Part shown: positions 49,817-57,384 of the stretch, one piece after another | Position numbering within the stretch: the first letter of the stretch is position 1 | Layout: each line of letters opens with the position of its first letter | Translations under genes and position numbers: made by a program | The notes under the pieces: generated by a model | The model's input: only the letters and a program-made list of their open reading frames with translations | What the model was told of the DNA's origin: nothing | The model's database searches: none | Assembly: GCA_017395425.1 (NCBI GenBank) | Contig: JAFPUM010000026.1 | Span: forward strand, 1 to 61,317 | DNA length: 61,317 nucleotides | Direction: 5' to 3' | DNA from: Clostridia bacterium | GTDB taxonomy: Bacteria > Bacillota > Clostridia > Oscillospirales > Acutalibacteraceae

Positions 49817-50515
49817 ATGAGCAGGCGCATTCTGATCATTGAGGACAGCGCGGATATCAATCATCTGCTGGCGGAAACGCTTGGGGGAGCCGGTTTTGAG
49901 GTGACGCAGGCATTCGACGGTTTGTCCGGGCTGAAGGCTGTGTCGTCGGGGCAGATTGATCTGATTCTGACCGACATCATGCTTCCCTACGTGAGCGGCG
50001 ACGAGATTCTGCGCCGTGTGCGTGAGACCGGTGATCTGCCGGTCATTATTCTGTCGGCAAAGGACATGGTCAGCACCAAAATCGACCTGCTCCGAATGGG
50101 AGCGGACGATTATATTACTAAGCCGTTCGATCTGGGCGAGGTCATCGCGCGGGTGGAGACGGCGCTTCGCCGTGTCGGCAAATCGCCTGCTGCCCCGTCG
50201 CAGGCGGAAGTGCTGCAATATAAGGATATCCGGCTGGACTGTACGGACATGCGTGTCACGGTGGGTGGAACCGAAATCAAATGCACCGCCAAAGAAACCC
50301 GCATTCTCGAACTGCTGATGCGCAATCCCCGGCAGGTCTTTACCAAGTCGCATCTGTATGAATCGGTCTGGCAGGAGGATTATCTCGGTGACGACAACGC
50401 GGTCAAGACCCATATCAGCAACCTGCGCGGCAAGCTGGAAAAGGTCAATCCCAGCGGCAGGTACATCGAAACGGTCTGGGGACTGGGATACCGTCTTTAT
50501 AAAGAAGACGAGTGA
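49817..50515 (+). CDS. OmpR/PhoB-family response regulator
   Basis: The receiver domain has the acidic pair IIEDS, the phospho-acceptor Asp in LILTDIMLP, a switch Ser in ILSAKD and KPF. A winged-helix DNA-binding domain follows (CTAKETRILELLM, SHLYESVW, VKTHISNLRGKLE, TVWGLGYRL). Length 232. No histidine kinase lies next to it, so it is an orphan here. Its targets are unknown. Confidence 0.93.
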   Translation: MSRRILIIEDSADINHLLAETLGGAGFEVTQAFDGLSGLKAVSSGQIDLILTDIMLPYVSGDEILRRVRETGDLPVIILSAKDMVSTKIDLLRMGADDYITKPFDLGEVIARVETALRRVGKSPAAPSQAEVLQYKDIRLDCTDMRVTVGGTEIKCTAKETRILELLMRNPRQVFTKSHLYESVWQEDYLGDDNAVKTHISNLRGKLEKVNPSGRYIETVWGLGYRLYKEDE

Positions 50516-50560
50516 ACCGGCAAACAAAAGACGTGTTTGTGAGAAGGAGAGAAGCCGTGG

Positions 50561-51724
50561 ATGAAAAAGGAACATGAGCAGAACTACGGCATATCACTGG
50601 GACAATGGAATGCGGTCTTCGCGGTGCCGACCTGTGTAGTGGATCAGCATATGAAGCTCGCGGGTGCGGCGCAGCTGAAAGTACTGCTGTATCTGCTGCG
50701 GCATGCGGGGGAGCCGGTGACGCTTGACGGACTTGCTTTTGCGGTCGGACAGAAGTCTGAGGATACCCTTGATGCGCTGCTCTACTGGGTCAACTGCGGT
50801 GTACTCTCGCGTGACGGAACGTCCGGGGGGATATTTGTGCCTCCGGCTGTGGAGGCGGCGGGACAGGCTGTCACCGAACCGGCGGAAAGTGCGGATTCCT
50901 CCGCGGTGACACCGCCCGTCGCGGAAATCAAAAACGCGCTCGGCATGGCTGCACCGCGCGTCCGGGACAAGATTCGCTATCCCTTCGATGAATGTATGCG
51001 CTTTGTAGCGCAGGACGAACAGCTCCGGAATATGCTGCTCACAGTGGAAAATATCATGGGGAAGCAGCTTACTCATACCGAAGCTTCCTGCTTTGTGACG
51101 CTGGTCAAATGGTACGGACTGCCCTGCACGGTTGTCCCTATGCTGATTCAGTATTGCAAGTCCATTGGCAAGAGCAGTCTGGCGTACATGGAATCTACCG
51201 GCATCGGCTGGGCGCAGGAGGAAATTGACACCTTCGAGAAGGCGGAGCGCAAGATTATCGCTCAGATGGCTCGGCGCAAAGCGTGGAACACGGTGCGTTC
51301 GGCGCTGGAAATACCCGAACGCAAGCCGACAGAATCTGAAATTACCCACTGCGACCGCTGGATCAATATCTGGCATATAGAAGTGGAGCTGATTCGCCAC
51401 GCCTATGACAAGTGCGTCAATAAAAACGGCAAGCCGAGTTTTGCCTATATCAACGGTATTCTCAAGCGTTATTATGAGAAGGGAATCACCACCGCGCCCG
51501 ACGCGCTCCGGCTCGATGAGATGGAACGCGCGGCGATGACAGCGCGGAAGGAAGCGCGGGAAGCGGCTGCCGGAACCGCTTCACCCGGCACCGAAAGCGG
51601 TCAGAAGGGCGGACGTTACGGCGAGACATACGCCACTTCGGACATTGAAGCCATTCTCGACGCGGAGTGGGCTTCGGTCAGCGCACTGGCGGAACCACAT
51701 TCCGATGAGGATTACGGTGACTGA
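50561..51724 (+). CDS. DnaD-domain replication protein
   Basis: The 387-residue protein has an N-terminal winged-helix-like region (LKVLLYLLRHAGEPVTLDGLA) and two C-terminal DnaD/DnaB2 domains. The second ends with the mark PSFAYINGILKRYYEKG. DnaD and DnaB proteins act in primosome assembly at oriC and at stalled forks in Firmicutes. It is followed 40 nt later by the DnaC/DnaI-type loader, so the pair forms a replication-initiation operon. A GAAGGAG site lies 9 nt before ATG. Confidence 0.9.
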   Translation: MKKEHEQNYGISLGQWNAVFAVPTCVVDQHMKLAGAAQLKVLLYLLRHAGEPVTLDGLAFAVGQKSEDTLDALLYWVNCGVLSRDGTSGGIFVPPAVEAAGQAVTEPAESADSSAVTPPVAEIKNALGMAAPRVRDKIRYPFDECMRFVAQDEQLRNMLLTVENIMGKQLTHTEASCFVTLVKWYGLPCTVVPMLIQYCKSIGKSSLAYMESTGIGWAQEEIDTFEKAERKIIAQMARRKAWNTVRSALEIPERKPTESEITHCDRWINIWHIEVELIRHAYDKCVNKNGKPSFAYINGILKRYYEKGITTAPDALRLDEMERAAMTARKEAREAAAGTASPGTESGQKGGRYGETYATSDIEAILDAEWASVSALAEPHSDEDYGD

Positions 51725-51764
51725 ATGATTTCATTATCCCATCAACCACAGGGAGGCAACCCAT

Positions 51765-52769
51765 ATGCCCTATTCACGCGAAGTTTACGAAACCGCCCGA
51801 ACCCGTCTGGAAGCGCTGCGGCAGCTTGCCCTGCGCGAGAATGAGGAACGCAAGCGGAGCTTTGAGGCGATCAACCCCGAATATGCCAAGCTGGAACAAG
51901 GCATCGCGCAGACCGCGATTTCGCTCACACGGGTCATGCTCAGCGGACAGAAGGATATTACGGAATCGGTGGCGGCGATTCGCGACAATAATCTCGCGAT
52001 GCAGCGGCGGCAGGCGGAAATCCTGCGGGAGAACGGCTGCCCGCCGGATTATCTGGAGCCGCGCTATCACTGTGCCAAGTGCTGCGACACCGGCTTTGTG
52101 GACGGCAAGACCTGCGAATGCTTTAAGAATCTGCTGCAACGGGCGGCATATGAGGAGCTCAACCGCTCCACGCCGCTGGAACTGTGTTCCTTCCGCAGCT
52201 TTTCGATGGACTATTATCCCGACCGCGCCGAAAGCTCGTCACTCTCGCCGCGGCAGATTATGGAGCGGGTCAAGAAGACCTGCTGGGACTATGCCAGCGG
52301 CTTTACGACCCAGTCGCCCAATCTGCTCTTTCAGGGCGGTGTGGGACTGGGTAAGACCCATCTGTCGCTTGCCATTGCGGGCAAGGTCATCAGCAAGGGC
52401 TACGGTGTGGTGTACGGTTCCGCGCCGAATTTCTTCAACGCGATTGAATCAGAGCATTTCGGACGTGGGGAAGACAAGCAGTACACCCTCGGTCTGCTCA
52501 AATCCTGCGACCTGCTCATTCTCGATGACCTCGGCACGGAGTTTGTCACCCAATTCACCACGGCGGCGCTCTACGATATTCTTAACACCCGCATTCTTCG
52601 CCGCCGTCCCACCATCATCAGCACCAATTTCCACATCGACGGGCTGAAGCAGAAATATGACGATCGCATTACGTCCCGGCTGTCGGGGAATTATCTGCGG
52701 GTGCAGTTCGTGGGCAGTGACGTGAGAATTACCCTGAAGGTCAAAAAGAGCGGCAAAAGCGCCAACTGA
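51765..52769 (+). CDS. DnaC/DnaI-type helicase loader ATPase
   Basis: The 334-residue protein has an N-terminal zinc-binding motif (HCAKCCDTGFVDGKTCECF) and an AAA+ core: Walker A FQGGVGLGKTHLS, Walker B LLILDDLGTEF, sensor IISTNFH and an Arg-finger region DDRITSRLSG. DnaI-type loaders put the replicative helicase on DNA. IstB transposition ATPases share the core but lack this zinc domain. Cotranscribed with the DnaD gene. Confidence 0.92.
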   Translation: MPYSREVYETARTRLEALRQLALRENEERKRSFEAINPEYAKLEQGIAQTAISLTRVMLSGQKDITESVAAIRDNNLAMQRRQAEILRENGCPPDYLEPRYHCAKCCDTGFVDGKTCECFKNLLQRAAYEELNRSTPLELCSFRSFSMDYYPDRAESSSLSPRQIMERVKKTCWDYASGFTTQSPNLLFQGGVGLGKTHLSLAIAGKVISKGYGVVYGSAPNFFNAIESEHFGRGEDKQYTLGLLKSCDLLILDDLGTEFVTQFTTAALYDILNTRILRRRPTIISTNFHIDGLKQKYDDRITSRLSGNYLRVQFVGSDVRITLKVKKSGKSAN

Positions 52770-52785
52770 ATCTTTTAAAAATATG

Positions 52786-52828
52786 AAAAAAGGAAAGAAT
52801 ACCGCCGAAACGGATTCTTTCCTTTTTT
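52786..52828. terminator. Bidirectional terminator between dnaI-like gene and rex
   Basis: A perfect 15-bp stem (52786-52800 with 52814-52828) plus CCG/CGG inside has A-tract and T-tract arms, so it serves both converging units. Confidence 0.9.
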
Positions 52829-52856
52829 GTGCTTCCGGGATGGCAGAACGAAAACG

Positions 52857-53522
52857 CTATTCCACGTGGGACGGATGCTTGTCCTCATTGATACGGTAGC
52901 AAAGGGTCATGAGACTGTCGTTGAGATGGACGTTTTCCACAATGACGTCGGGATAGCGGGTGGCGAAATCGTAGTGGCTGAAATTCCAGAAGTAGCGGAT
53001 ACCGCCCTTGTAGAGAACATCGGCAAGCTGTGAGGCACTTTCGCGAGGCACACAGAGAAAGACGGTTTCCACGTCGGAATCGCGGCAGAAGTCCTCCAGC
53101 GTCGCCACGTCCCGCACGATCATTCCTCCTACCTCAGTCCCCACCACGTCGGGGTCTATGTCAAAGAGCGCGACGAGTGAAAAGCCAAGGGACGGGAGCG
53201 ACATATGGTTGATGACAGCGCGTCCGAGGTTGCCGATGCCGATGAGCATGGCGGGGTGACATTCCTGCAAACCGAGAATTTTGCCGATGACATCGTAGAG
53301 AAAACCGACGTCGTAGCCGTAGCCCTGCTGACCGAATCCGCCGAAGCAGTTGAAGTCCTGCCGGATCTGGGAGGCGGAGGAACCCATCCGTTCCGCCAGA
53401 TCGCGGGAGGAAATGCGGGTCACGCCGCTGTTTTTCAGTTCCTGTAAGAAACGGTAATAACGGGGCAGACGGCGTATGACCGACATGGAAATATTGTCTT
53501 TTTTATACACACAATCTCTCAC
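52857..53522 (-). CDS. rex: Redox-sensing transcriptional repressor Rex
   Basis: Rex senses the NADH/NAD+ ratio and represses fermentative and respiratory genes. The N-terminal winged helix (RLPRYYRFL, ISSRDLAERMGSSASQIRQD then FGGFGQQGYGYDV) and the NAD-binding Rossmann domain (LIGIGNLGRAVINH, VALFDIDPDVVG, CVPRESA) are complete over 221 residues. GTG at 53522 begins right after the aconitase stop codon, suggesting coupling. A later ATG at 53486 would cut off the conserved ISM preceding VIRRLPRYY. Confidence 0.94.
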   Translation of the reverse strand: MRDCVYKKDNISMSVIRRLPRYYRFLQELKNSGVTRISSRDLAERMGSSASQIRQDFNCFGGFGQQGYGYDVGFLYDVIGKILGLQECHPAMLIGIGNLGRAVINHMSLPSLGFSLVALFDIDPDVVGTEVGGMIVRDVATLEDFCRDSDVETVFLCVPRESASQLADVLYKGGIRYFWNFSHYDFATRYPDVIVENVHLNDSLMTLCYRINEDKHPSHVE

Positions 53523-55454
53523 TTATTTCACGCTTTCTCTGGTGTAATCCAGCAGACCGCCCGCGAGGAGAATATCGCGCTGACGAGCGGAGATGTGGCA
53601 TTCCACGCGGAAGGAGGTTCCCTTGGTCTTGTTGTAAACCGTGATTTCGGACTGACCGATCAGCTCGCGGACATCGGGCAGCGAGAGCTCATCCATCTGG
53701 TCGATGCCGTCGTAATCGGTTTCATTGACGAAGGTGAGCGGCAGGATGCCGGCATTGATGAGGTTTGCCATGTGGATGCGGGCGAAGGACTTGACAATGA
53801 CCGCCTTCACGCCCAGATAGAGCGGCACCAGCGCGGCATGTTCACGGGAGGAACCCTGACCGTAATTACTGCCGCCGATAATGATGCCTTTTCCCTCGGC
53901 GCGGCAGCGTTCGGGGAACTGTTCGTCGCAGACCGCGAAGCAGAAGTTGGAAAGATAGGGAATATTGGAGCGGTAAGGCAGAATCTTGGCACCGGCGGGC
54001 ATGATATGATCGGTGGTGATGTTGTCGCCGACTTTCAGCAATGCTTTGGCGGTGATGTCGGCGGGCAGCGGCTCACTGGTGGGGAAGGGCTTGATGTTGG
54101 GTCCGCGCAGAATCTCCACGCTGTCCATTTCCTCGACGGGAGCGGGGGCGAGAACCATATTGTCATTGATAAGGAACTGTTCCGGCAGGGGAATATCCAC
54201 TGCCTCGCCCAGTTCCCGCGGGTCGGCAAAGACGCCCGCAATGGCAGAGACGGCGGCGGTTTCGGGGGAGACGAGGTAAATCTGACCGTCCTTGGTGCCG
54301 GAACGTCCCTCAAAGTTGCGGTTGAAAGTGCGCAGCGAGATGCCCTTGGAATTGGGGGACTGTCCCATGCCGATGCAGGGACCGCAGGCACATTCGAGTA
54401 CGCGGGCGCCCGCCGCGATGATATCCGCGAGTGCGCCGTTCTGCGCCAGCATATTGTAGACCTGCTTAGAGCCGGGCGCGATGCCAAGGCTCACGTCGGG
54501 ATGAACCGTCTTGCCTTTGAGGATATGCGCTACGCGCATGAGGTCGAGATAGCTGGAATTGGTGCAGGAGCCGATGAGAACCTGATCGATTTTCTGTCCC
54601 TTGAGTTCCCCGATGGTTTTCACATTGTCGGGCATATGGGGAGCCGCCGCGAGCGGCTCCAGCGTGCTGAGGTCGATGTCCAGCACCTCGTCATAATGCG
54701 CGTCGTCGTCGGCTTTGAGTTCCACCCAATCGGCTTCTCTGCCCTGCGCTTTGAGGAAGGCACGAGTGACGTCATCGGAGGGGAAGACCGAGGTAGTTGC
54801 GCCGAGTTCGGCGCCCATATTGGTGATAGTGGCGCGTTCGGGGACGGTCAGGGTCGCGACGCCTTCGCCGCCGTACTCAATGATTTTGCCTACGCCGCCT
54901 TTGACCGACATTCTGCGAAGCACTTCGAGAATGATGTCCTTGGCGGAGACCCACGGCGAGAGTTTGCCGGTGAGATTGATGCGCACCATTTTGGGCATGG
55001 TGATGTAATAGGTGCCGCCGCCCATGGCGACTGCCACGTCCAGACCGCCCGCGCCCATCGCGAGCATACCGATCCCGCCGCCGGTGGGTGTATGGCTGTC
55101 GGAGCCGATGAGGGTCTTGCCGGGAATGCCGAAGCGTTCGAGATGCACCTGATGGCAGATGCCGTTGCCGGGACGCGAGAACCAGATGCCGTGCTTTTTG
55201 GCGACACTCTGGATAAAGCGGTGGTCGTCGGCGTTTTCGAAGCCGGTCTGAAGGGTGTTGTGGTCGATGTAGGCGACGGAACGCTCTGTTTTGACACGCG
55301 GCACGCCCATTGCCTCGAATTCGAGATAGGCCATGGTGCCGGTAGCATCCTGTGTGAGGGTCTGGTCAATGCGCAGACCGATGTCGGCGCCGGGTGTCAT
55401 TTCACCTTCCACGAGGTGGGCTCTGATGATTTTCTCCGCAATTGTGCTGCCCAT
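53523..55454 (-). CDS. Aconitate hydratase
   Basis: This enzyme isomerises citrate to isocitrate in the (partial) TCA pathway leading to glutamate. The 643-residue protein belongs to the short bacterial aconitase type (Aquifex-like). Cluster cysteines are in GSCTNSSY and CACGPCIGMG; SDSHTPTGGGIGMLAMGAGG and GGSNYGQGSSREHAAL are the substrate loops. ATG at 55454 gives the normal start MGSTIAEKIIRAHLVEGEM; upstream ATG 55463 is possible. It heads an operon with rex under a promoter that contains a Rex-type site. Confidence 0.94.
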   Translation of the reverse strand: MGSTIAEKIIRAHLVEGEMTPGADIGLRIDQTLTQDATGTMAYLEFEAMGVPRVKTERSVAYIDHNTLQTGFENADDHRFIQSVAKKHGIWFSRPGNGICHQVHLERFGIPGKTLIGSDSHTPTGGGIGMLAMGAGGLDVAVAMGGGTYYITMPKMVRINLTGKLSPWVSAKDIILEVLRRMSVKGGVGKIIEYGGEGVATLTVPERATITNMGAELGATTSVFPSDDVTRAFLKAQGREADWVELKADDDAHYDEVLDIDLSTLEPLAAAPHMPDNVKTIGELKGQKIDQVLIGSCTNSSYLDLMRVAHILKGKTVHPDVSLGIAPGSKQVYNMLAQNGALADIIAAGARVLECACGPCIGMGQSPNSKGISLRTFNRNFEGRSGTKDGQIYLVSPETAAVSAIAGVFADPRELGEAVDIPLPEQFLINDNMVLAPAPVEEMDSVEILRGPNIKPFPTSEPLPADITAKALLKVGDNITTDHIMPAGAKILPYRSNIPYLSNFCFAVCDEQFPERCRAEGKGIIIGGSNYGQGSSREHAALVPLYLGVKAVIVKSFARIHMANLINAGILPLTFVNETDYDGIDQMDELSLPDVRELIGQSEITVYNKTKGTSFRVECHISARQRDILLAGGLLDYTRESVK

Positions 55455-55495
55455 GGGGGACATCACTCCTTCTGAAAAATAATGTTACATCGTTT

Positions 55496-55524
55496 ATTAT
55501 CCTATATTTCCGGACGTTTGTCAA
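55496..55524 (-). promoter_or_regulatory. Promoter for the aconitase-rex operon
   Basis: On the - strand TTGACA (55524-55519), 17 bp and GATAAT (55501-55496), about 40 nt before the aconitase start. Confidence 0.7.
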
Positions 55525-55535
55525 TCGTTTGACAA
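55518..55535. promoter_or_regulatory. Probable Rex operator
   Basis: TTGTCAA-TCGT-TTGACAA is a perfect inverted repeat of the clostridial Rex form TTGT(T/C)AA-N4-TT(A/G)ACAA. It overlaps the -35 hexamer of the aconitase-rex promoter, so it would let Rex repress its own operon. Confidence 0.75.
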
Positions 55536-55547
55536 AAATTTTTCGAC

Positions 55548-55578
55548 TGTATATGGTAGGAAGGGAGAGGGTATACTA
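55548..55578 (+). promoter_or_regulatory. Forespore (sigma-F/G)-type promoter for spoVAC
   Basis: TGTATA (55548-55553), an 18-bp spacer and TATACTA (55572-55578) resemble the sigma-G consensus TGAATA/CATACTA. There is no sigma-A -10 in this interval. Confidence 0.5.
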
Positions 55579-55599
55579 CTCTCAAAGGAGCTGATAGCG

Positions 55600-56055
55600 A
55601 TGTCTGAAAAAAAAATAACCCCTGCGGAGTACAGCCGCATGGCACAGCAGGCGGTGCCGCCTTCACCGCTGGGCAAGGACTGTCTGACCGCGTTTGTGAC
55701 GGGCGGCGCGATCTGCTGCGTCGGCCAGCTTGTCACCGACGTGATGAAACGGCTGCATTTTGCCGAGAGTACGGCGCAATCCTCGGCTTCCATCGCGCTG
55801 ATTGCGGTCGCCGCACTGCTCACGGCGCTGGGACTGTTTGCTAAGATTGCCAAGCACGCGGGGGCGGGAACGCTGGTGCCGATCACCGGATTTTCCAACT
55901 CGATTGTTTCGCCCGCCATTGAATTCAAATCGGAGGGACAGGTGTTCGGTATCGGTGCGAATATGTTCAAGATAGCCGGACCGGTGCTGGTATTCGGCAT
56001 ATCCGCATCGATTCTCTACGGCATTCTCTACTGGATGTTTCTGGTGAGCCGGTAA
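55600..56055 (+). CDS. spoVAC: Stage V sporulation protein AC
   Basis: SpoVAC is a spore inner-membrane channel component for Ca-dipicolinate uptake and release. The 151 residues show the family N-terminus (YSRMAQQAVPPSPLGKDCL, AFVTGGAICCVGQL), the loop PITGFSNSIVSPAIEFKSEG and GIGANMFKIAGPVL, with about four TM helices. AAAGGAG lies 9 nt upstream. It is solitary: no spoVAD or spoVAE follows, although these usually sit next to it. Confidence 0.93.
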   Translation: MSEKKITPAEYSRMAQQAVPPSPLGKDCLTAFVTGGAICCVGQLVTDVMKRLHFAESTAQSSASIALIAVAALLTALGLFAKIAKHAGAGTLVPITGFSNSIVSPAIEFKSEGQVFGIGANMFKIAGPVLVFGISASILYGILYWMFLVSR

Positions 56056-56093
56056 AAAAATGGTAAAAAACGGTTGATTTCATCAAAAAACAC

Positions 56094-56122
56094 TTGTAAT
56101 TTCCGGCGGAATGGGGTATACT
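56094..56122 (+). promoter_or_regulatory. Promoter for the DAHP synthase gene
   Basis: TTGTAA (56094-56099) and TATACT (56117-56122), spacing 17 bp. Confidence 0.6.
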
Positions 56123-56198
56123 GACTTATTGCACAACGTCGCTTGAAAGCGTAACGGTTTAAAGTGATAAGTTATTAAAGGAAAGGCTGGAAATCCCC

Positions 56199-57221
56199 AT
56201 GCATTTTATCAGAAAGCTGCCCATTCCGCAGGAAATCAAGGAGCAGTTTCCCATTTCGGAGCGCTGCGCACAGATCAAGGCGGAGCGTGACGCCCGCATT
56301 GCCGAAGTCTTTACCGGCAAAAGCGATAAATTTCTGCTGATTATCGGTCCCTGTTCGGCGGACAAGGAAGAATCTGTTATGGATTATGTCGGGCGTCTGG
56401 TGGGGCTTCAGGAGCAGGTCAAGGACAAAATCATCATTATTCCGCGCATTTATACCAATAAGCCCCGTACCACCGGCGAAGGCTACAAGGGCATGGCTAC
56501 CCAGCCCGACCCCACCAAAAAACCCGACCTTCTGGAAGGTCTGATTGCCATTCGCCGACTGCATACCCGCGCGATTGAGGAAACAGGCTTTGTCTGCGCG
56601 GACGAAATGCTCTACCCCGAAAACTACCGCTATCTGAGCGACTTGCTTTCTTACATCGCGGTGGGCGCCCGTTCGGTGGAGAACCAGCAGCACCGTCTGA
56701 CATCGAGCGGCATTGCCGTACCGGTGGGCATGAAGAATCCCACGAGCGGCGACTTGAGCGTCATGCTCAATTCCATCAAAGCGGCGCAGATCAGCCATAC
56801 CTTCCTCTACCGCGGCTGGGAGGTGGAGACGGAAGGCAACCCGCTGGCACACGCGATTCTGCGCGGCTCGGTCAATAAGCATGGACGTTCCATGCAGAAT
56901 TACCATTATGAAGACCTGATTCTGCTGCATGAGATGTATGCCCAGCGCAATCTCATGAATCCCGCTGTCATTGTGGATGTGAACCATAGCAATTCCAACA
57001 AGCAGTACCTCGAACAGATTCGCATCAGCAAGGAAGTCCTGCATTCCCGCCGTCACAACGGCGATATCGCCCGCATGGTCAAGGGTCTGATGATCGAGAG
57101 TTACATTGAGGACGGCGCCCAGAAGGTGGACGGCACTGTCTACGGCAAATCCATTACCGACCCCTGCCTCGGCTGGGAAAAGTCCCGCCAGCTCGTGCTG
57201 GAAATCGCTGAGTTGCTGTGA
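56199..57221 (+). CDS. aroF: 3-deoxy-7-phosphoheptulonate synthase (type I-alpha, AroF/G/H-like)
   Basis: This first shikimate-pathway enzyme joins phosphoenolpyruvate and erythrose 4-phosphate. The 340-residue protein matches the E. coli AroFGH class: LLIIGPCSADKEESV, PRIYTNKPRTTGEGYKG, VGARSVENQQHR, GMKNPTSGD, ILRGS and VDVNHSNSNK with metal and substrate ligands. An N-terminal extension IRKLPIPQEIKEQFP may serve in feedback control by an aromatic amino acid; which one is not deducible. Monocistronic. Confidence 0.95.
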   Translation: MHFIRKLPIPQEIKEQFPISERCAQIKAERDARIAEVFTGKSDKFLLIIGPCSADKEESVMDYVGRLVGLQEQVKDKIIIIPRIYTNKPRTTGEGYKGMATQPDPTKKPDLLEGLIAIRRLHTRAIEETGFVCADEMLYPENYRYLSDLLSYIAVGARSVENQQHRLTSSGIAVPVGMKNPTSGDLSVMLNSIKAAQISHTFLYRGWEVETEGNPLAHAILRGSVNKHGRSMQNYHYEDLILLHEMYAQRNLMNPAVIVDVNHSNSNKQYLEQIRISKEVLHSRRHNGDIARMVKGLMIESYIEDGAQKVDGTVYGKSITDPCLGWEKSRQLVLEIAELL

Positions 57222-57278
57222 TGGTGTGCGCGAATCCACGCAAGAAAAAAACCAAAATTCCATAAAAATTCATAATTG

Positions 57279-57306
57279 CCCCCTTGACATTGCTGTGTCA
57301 AGGGGG
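57279..57306. promoter_or_regulatory. Perfect 11-bp inverted repeat over the htpG -35 region
   Basis: CCCCCTTGACA (57279-57289) and TGTCAAGGGGG (57296-57306) are separated by 6 bp. The left arm contains the -35 hexamer. No T tract follows, so it is more likely a second operator than a terminator for aroF. Confidence 0.6.
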
Positions 57307-57312
57307 TATTAT
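57284..57312 (+). promoter_or_regulatory. Promoter for htpG
   Basis: TTGACA (57284-57289) and TATTAT (57307-57312), 17-bp spacing. The CIRCE operator lies just downstream. Confidence 0.8.
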
Positions 57313-57327
57313 ATGTCATACAATCAA

Positions 57328-57354
57328 TTAGCACTCGACAAGTGAGAGTGCTAA
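57328..57354. promoter_or_regulatory. CIRCE operator (HrcA site)
   Basis: TTAGCACTC-N9-GAGTGCTAA is an exact match to the CIRCE consensus. It lies between the htpG promoter and its ribosome binding site, so HrcA would repress htpG until heat shock. Confidence 0.97.
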
Positions 57355-57384
57355 CCGGCAGAATGAAAGGAAGATGTGTTTCTG

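Noticed and set aside
53595-55475. 626-codon open frame on the + strand opposite aconitase
   Set aside because: Same shadow effect; the aconitase frame contains every expected cluster and substrate motif.
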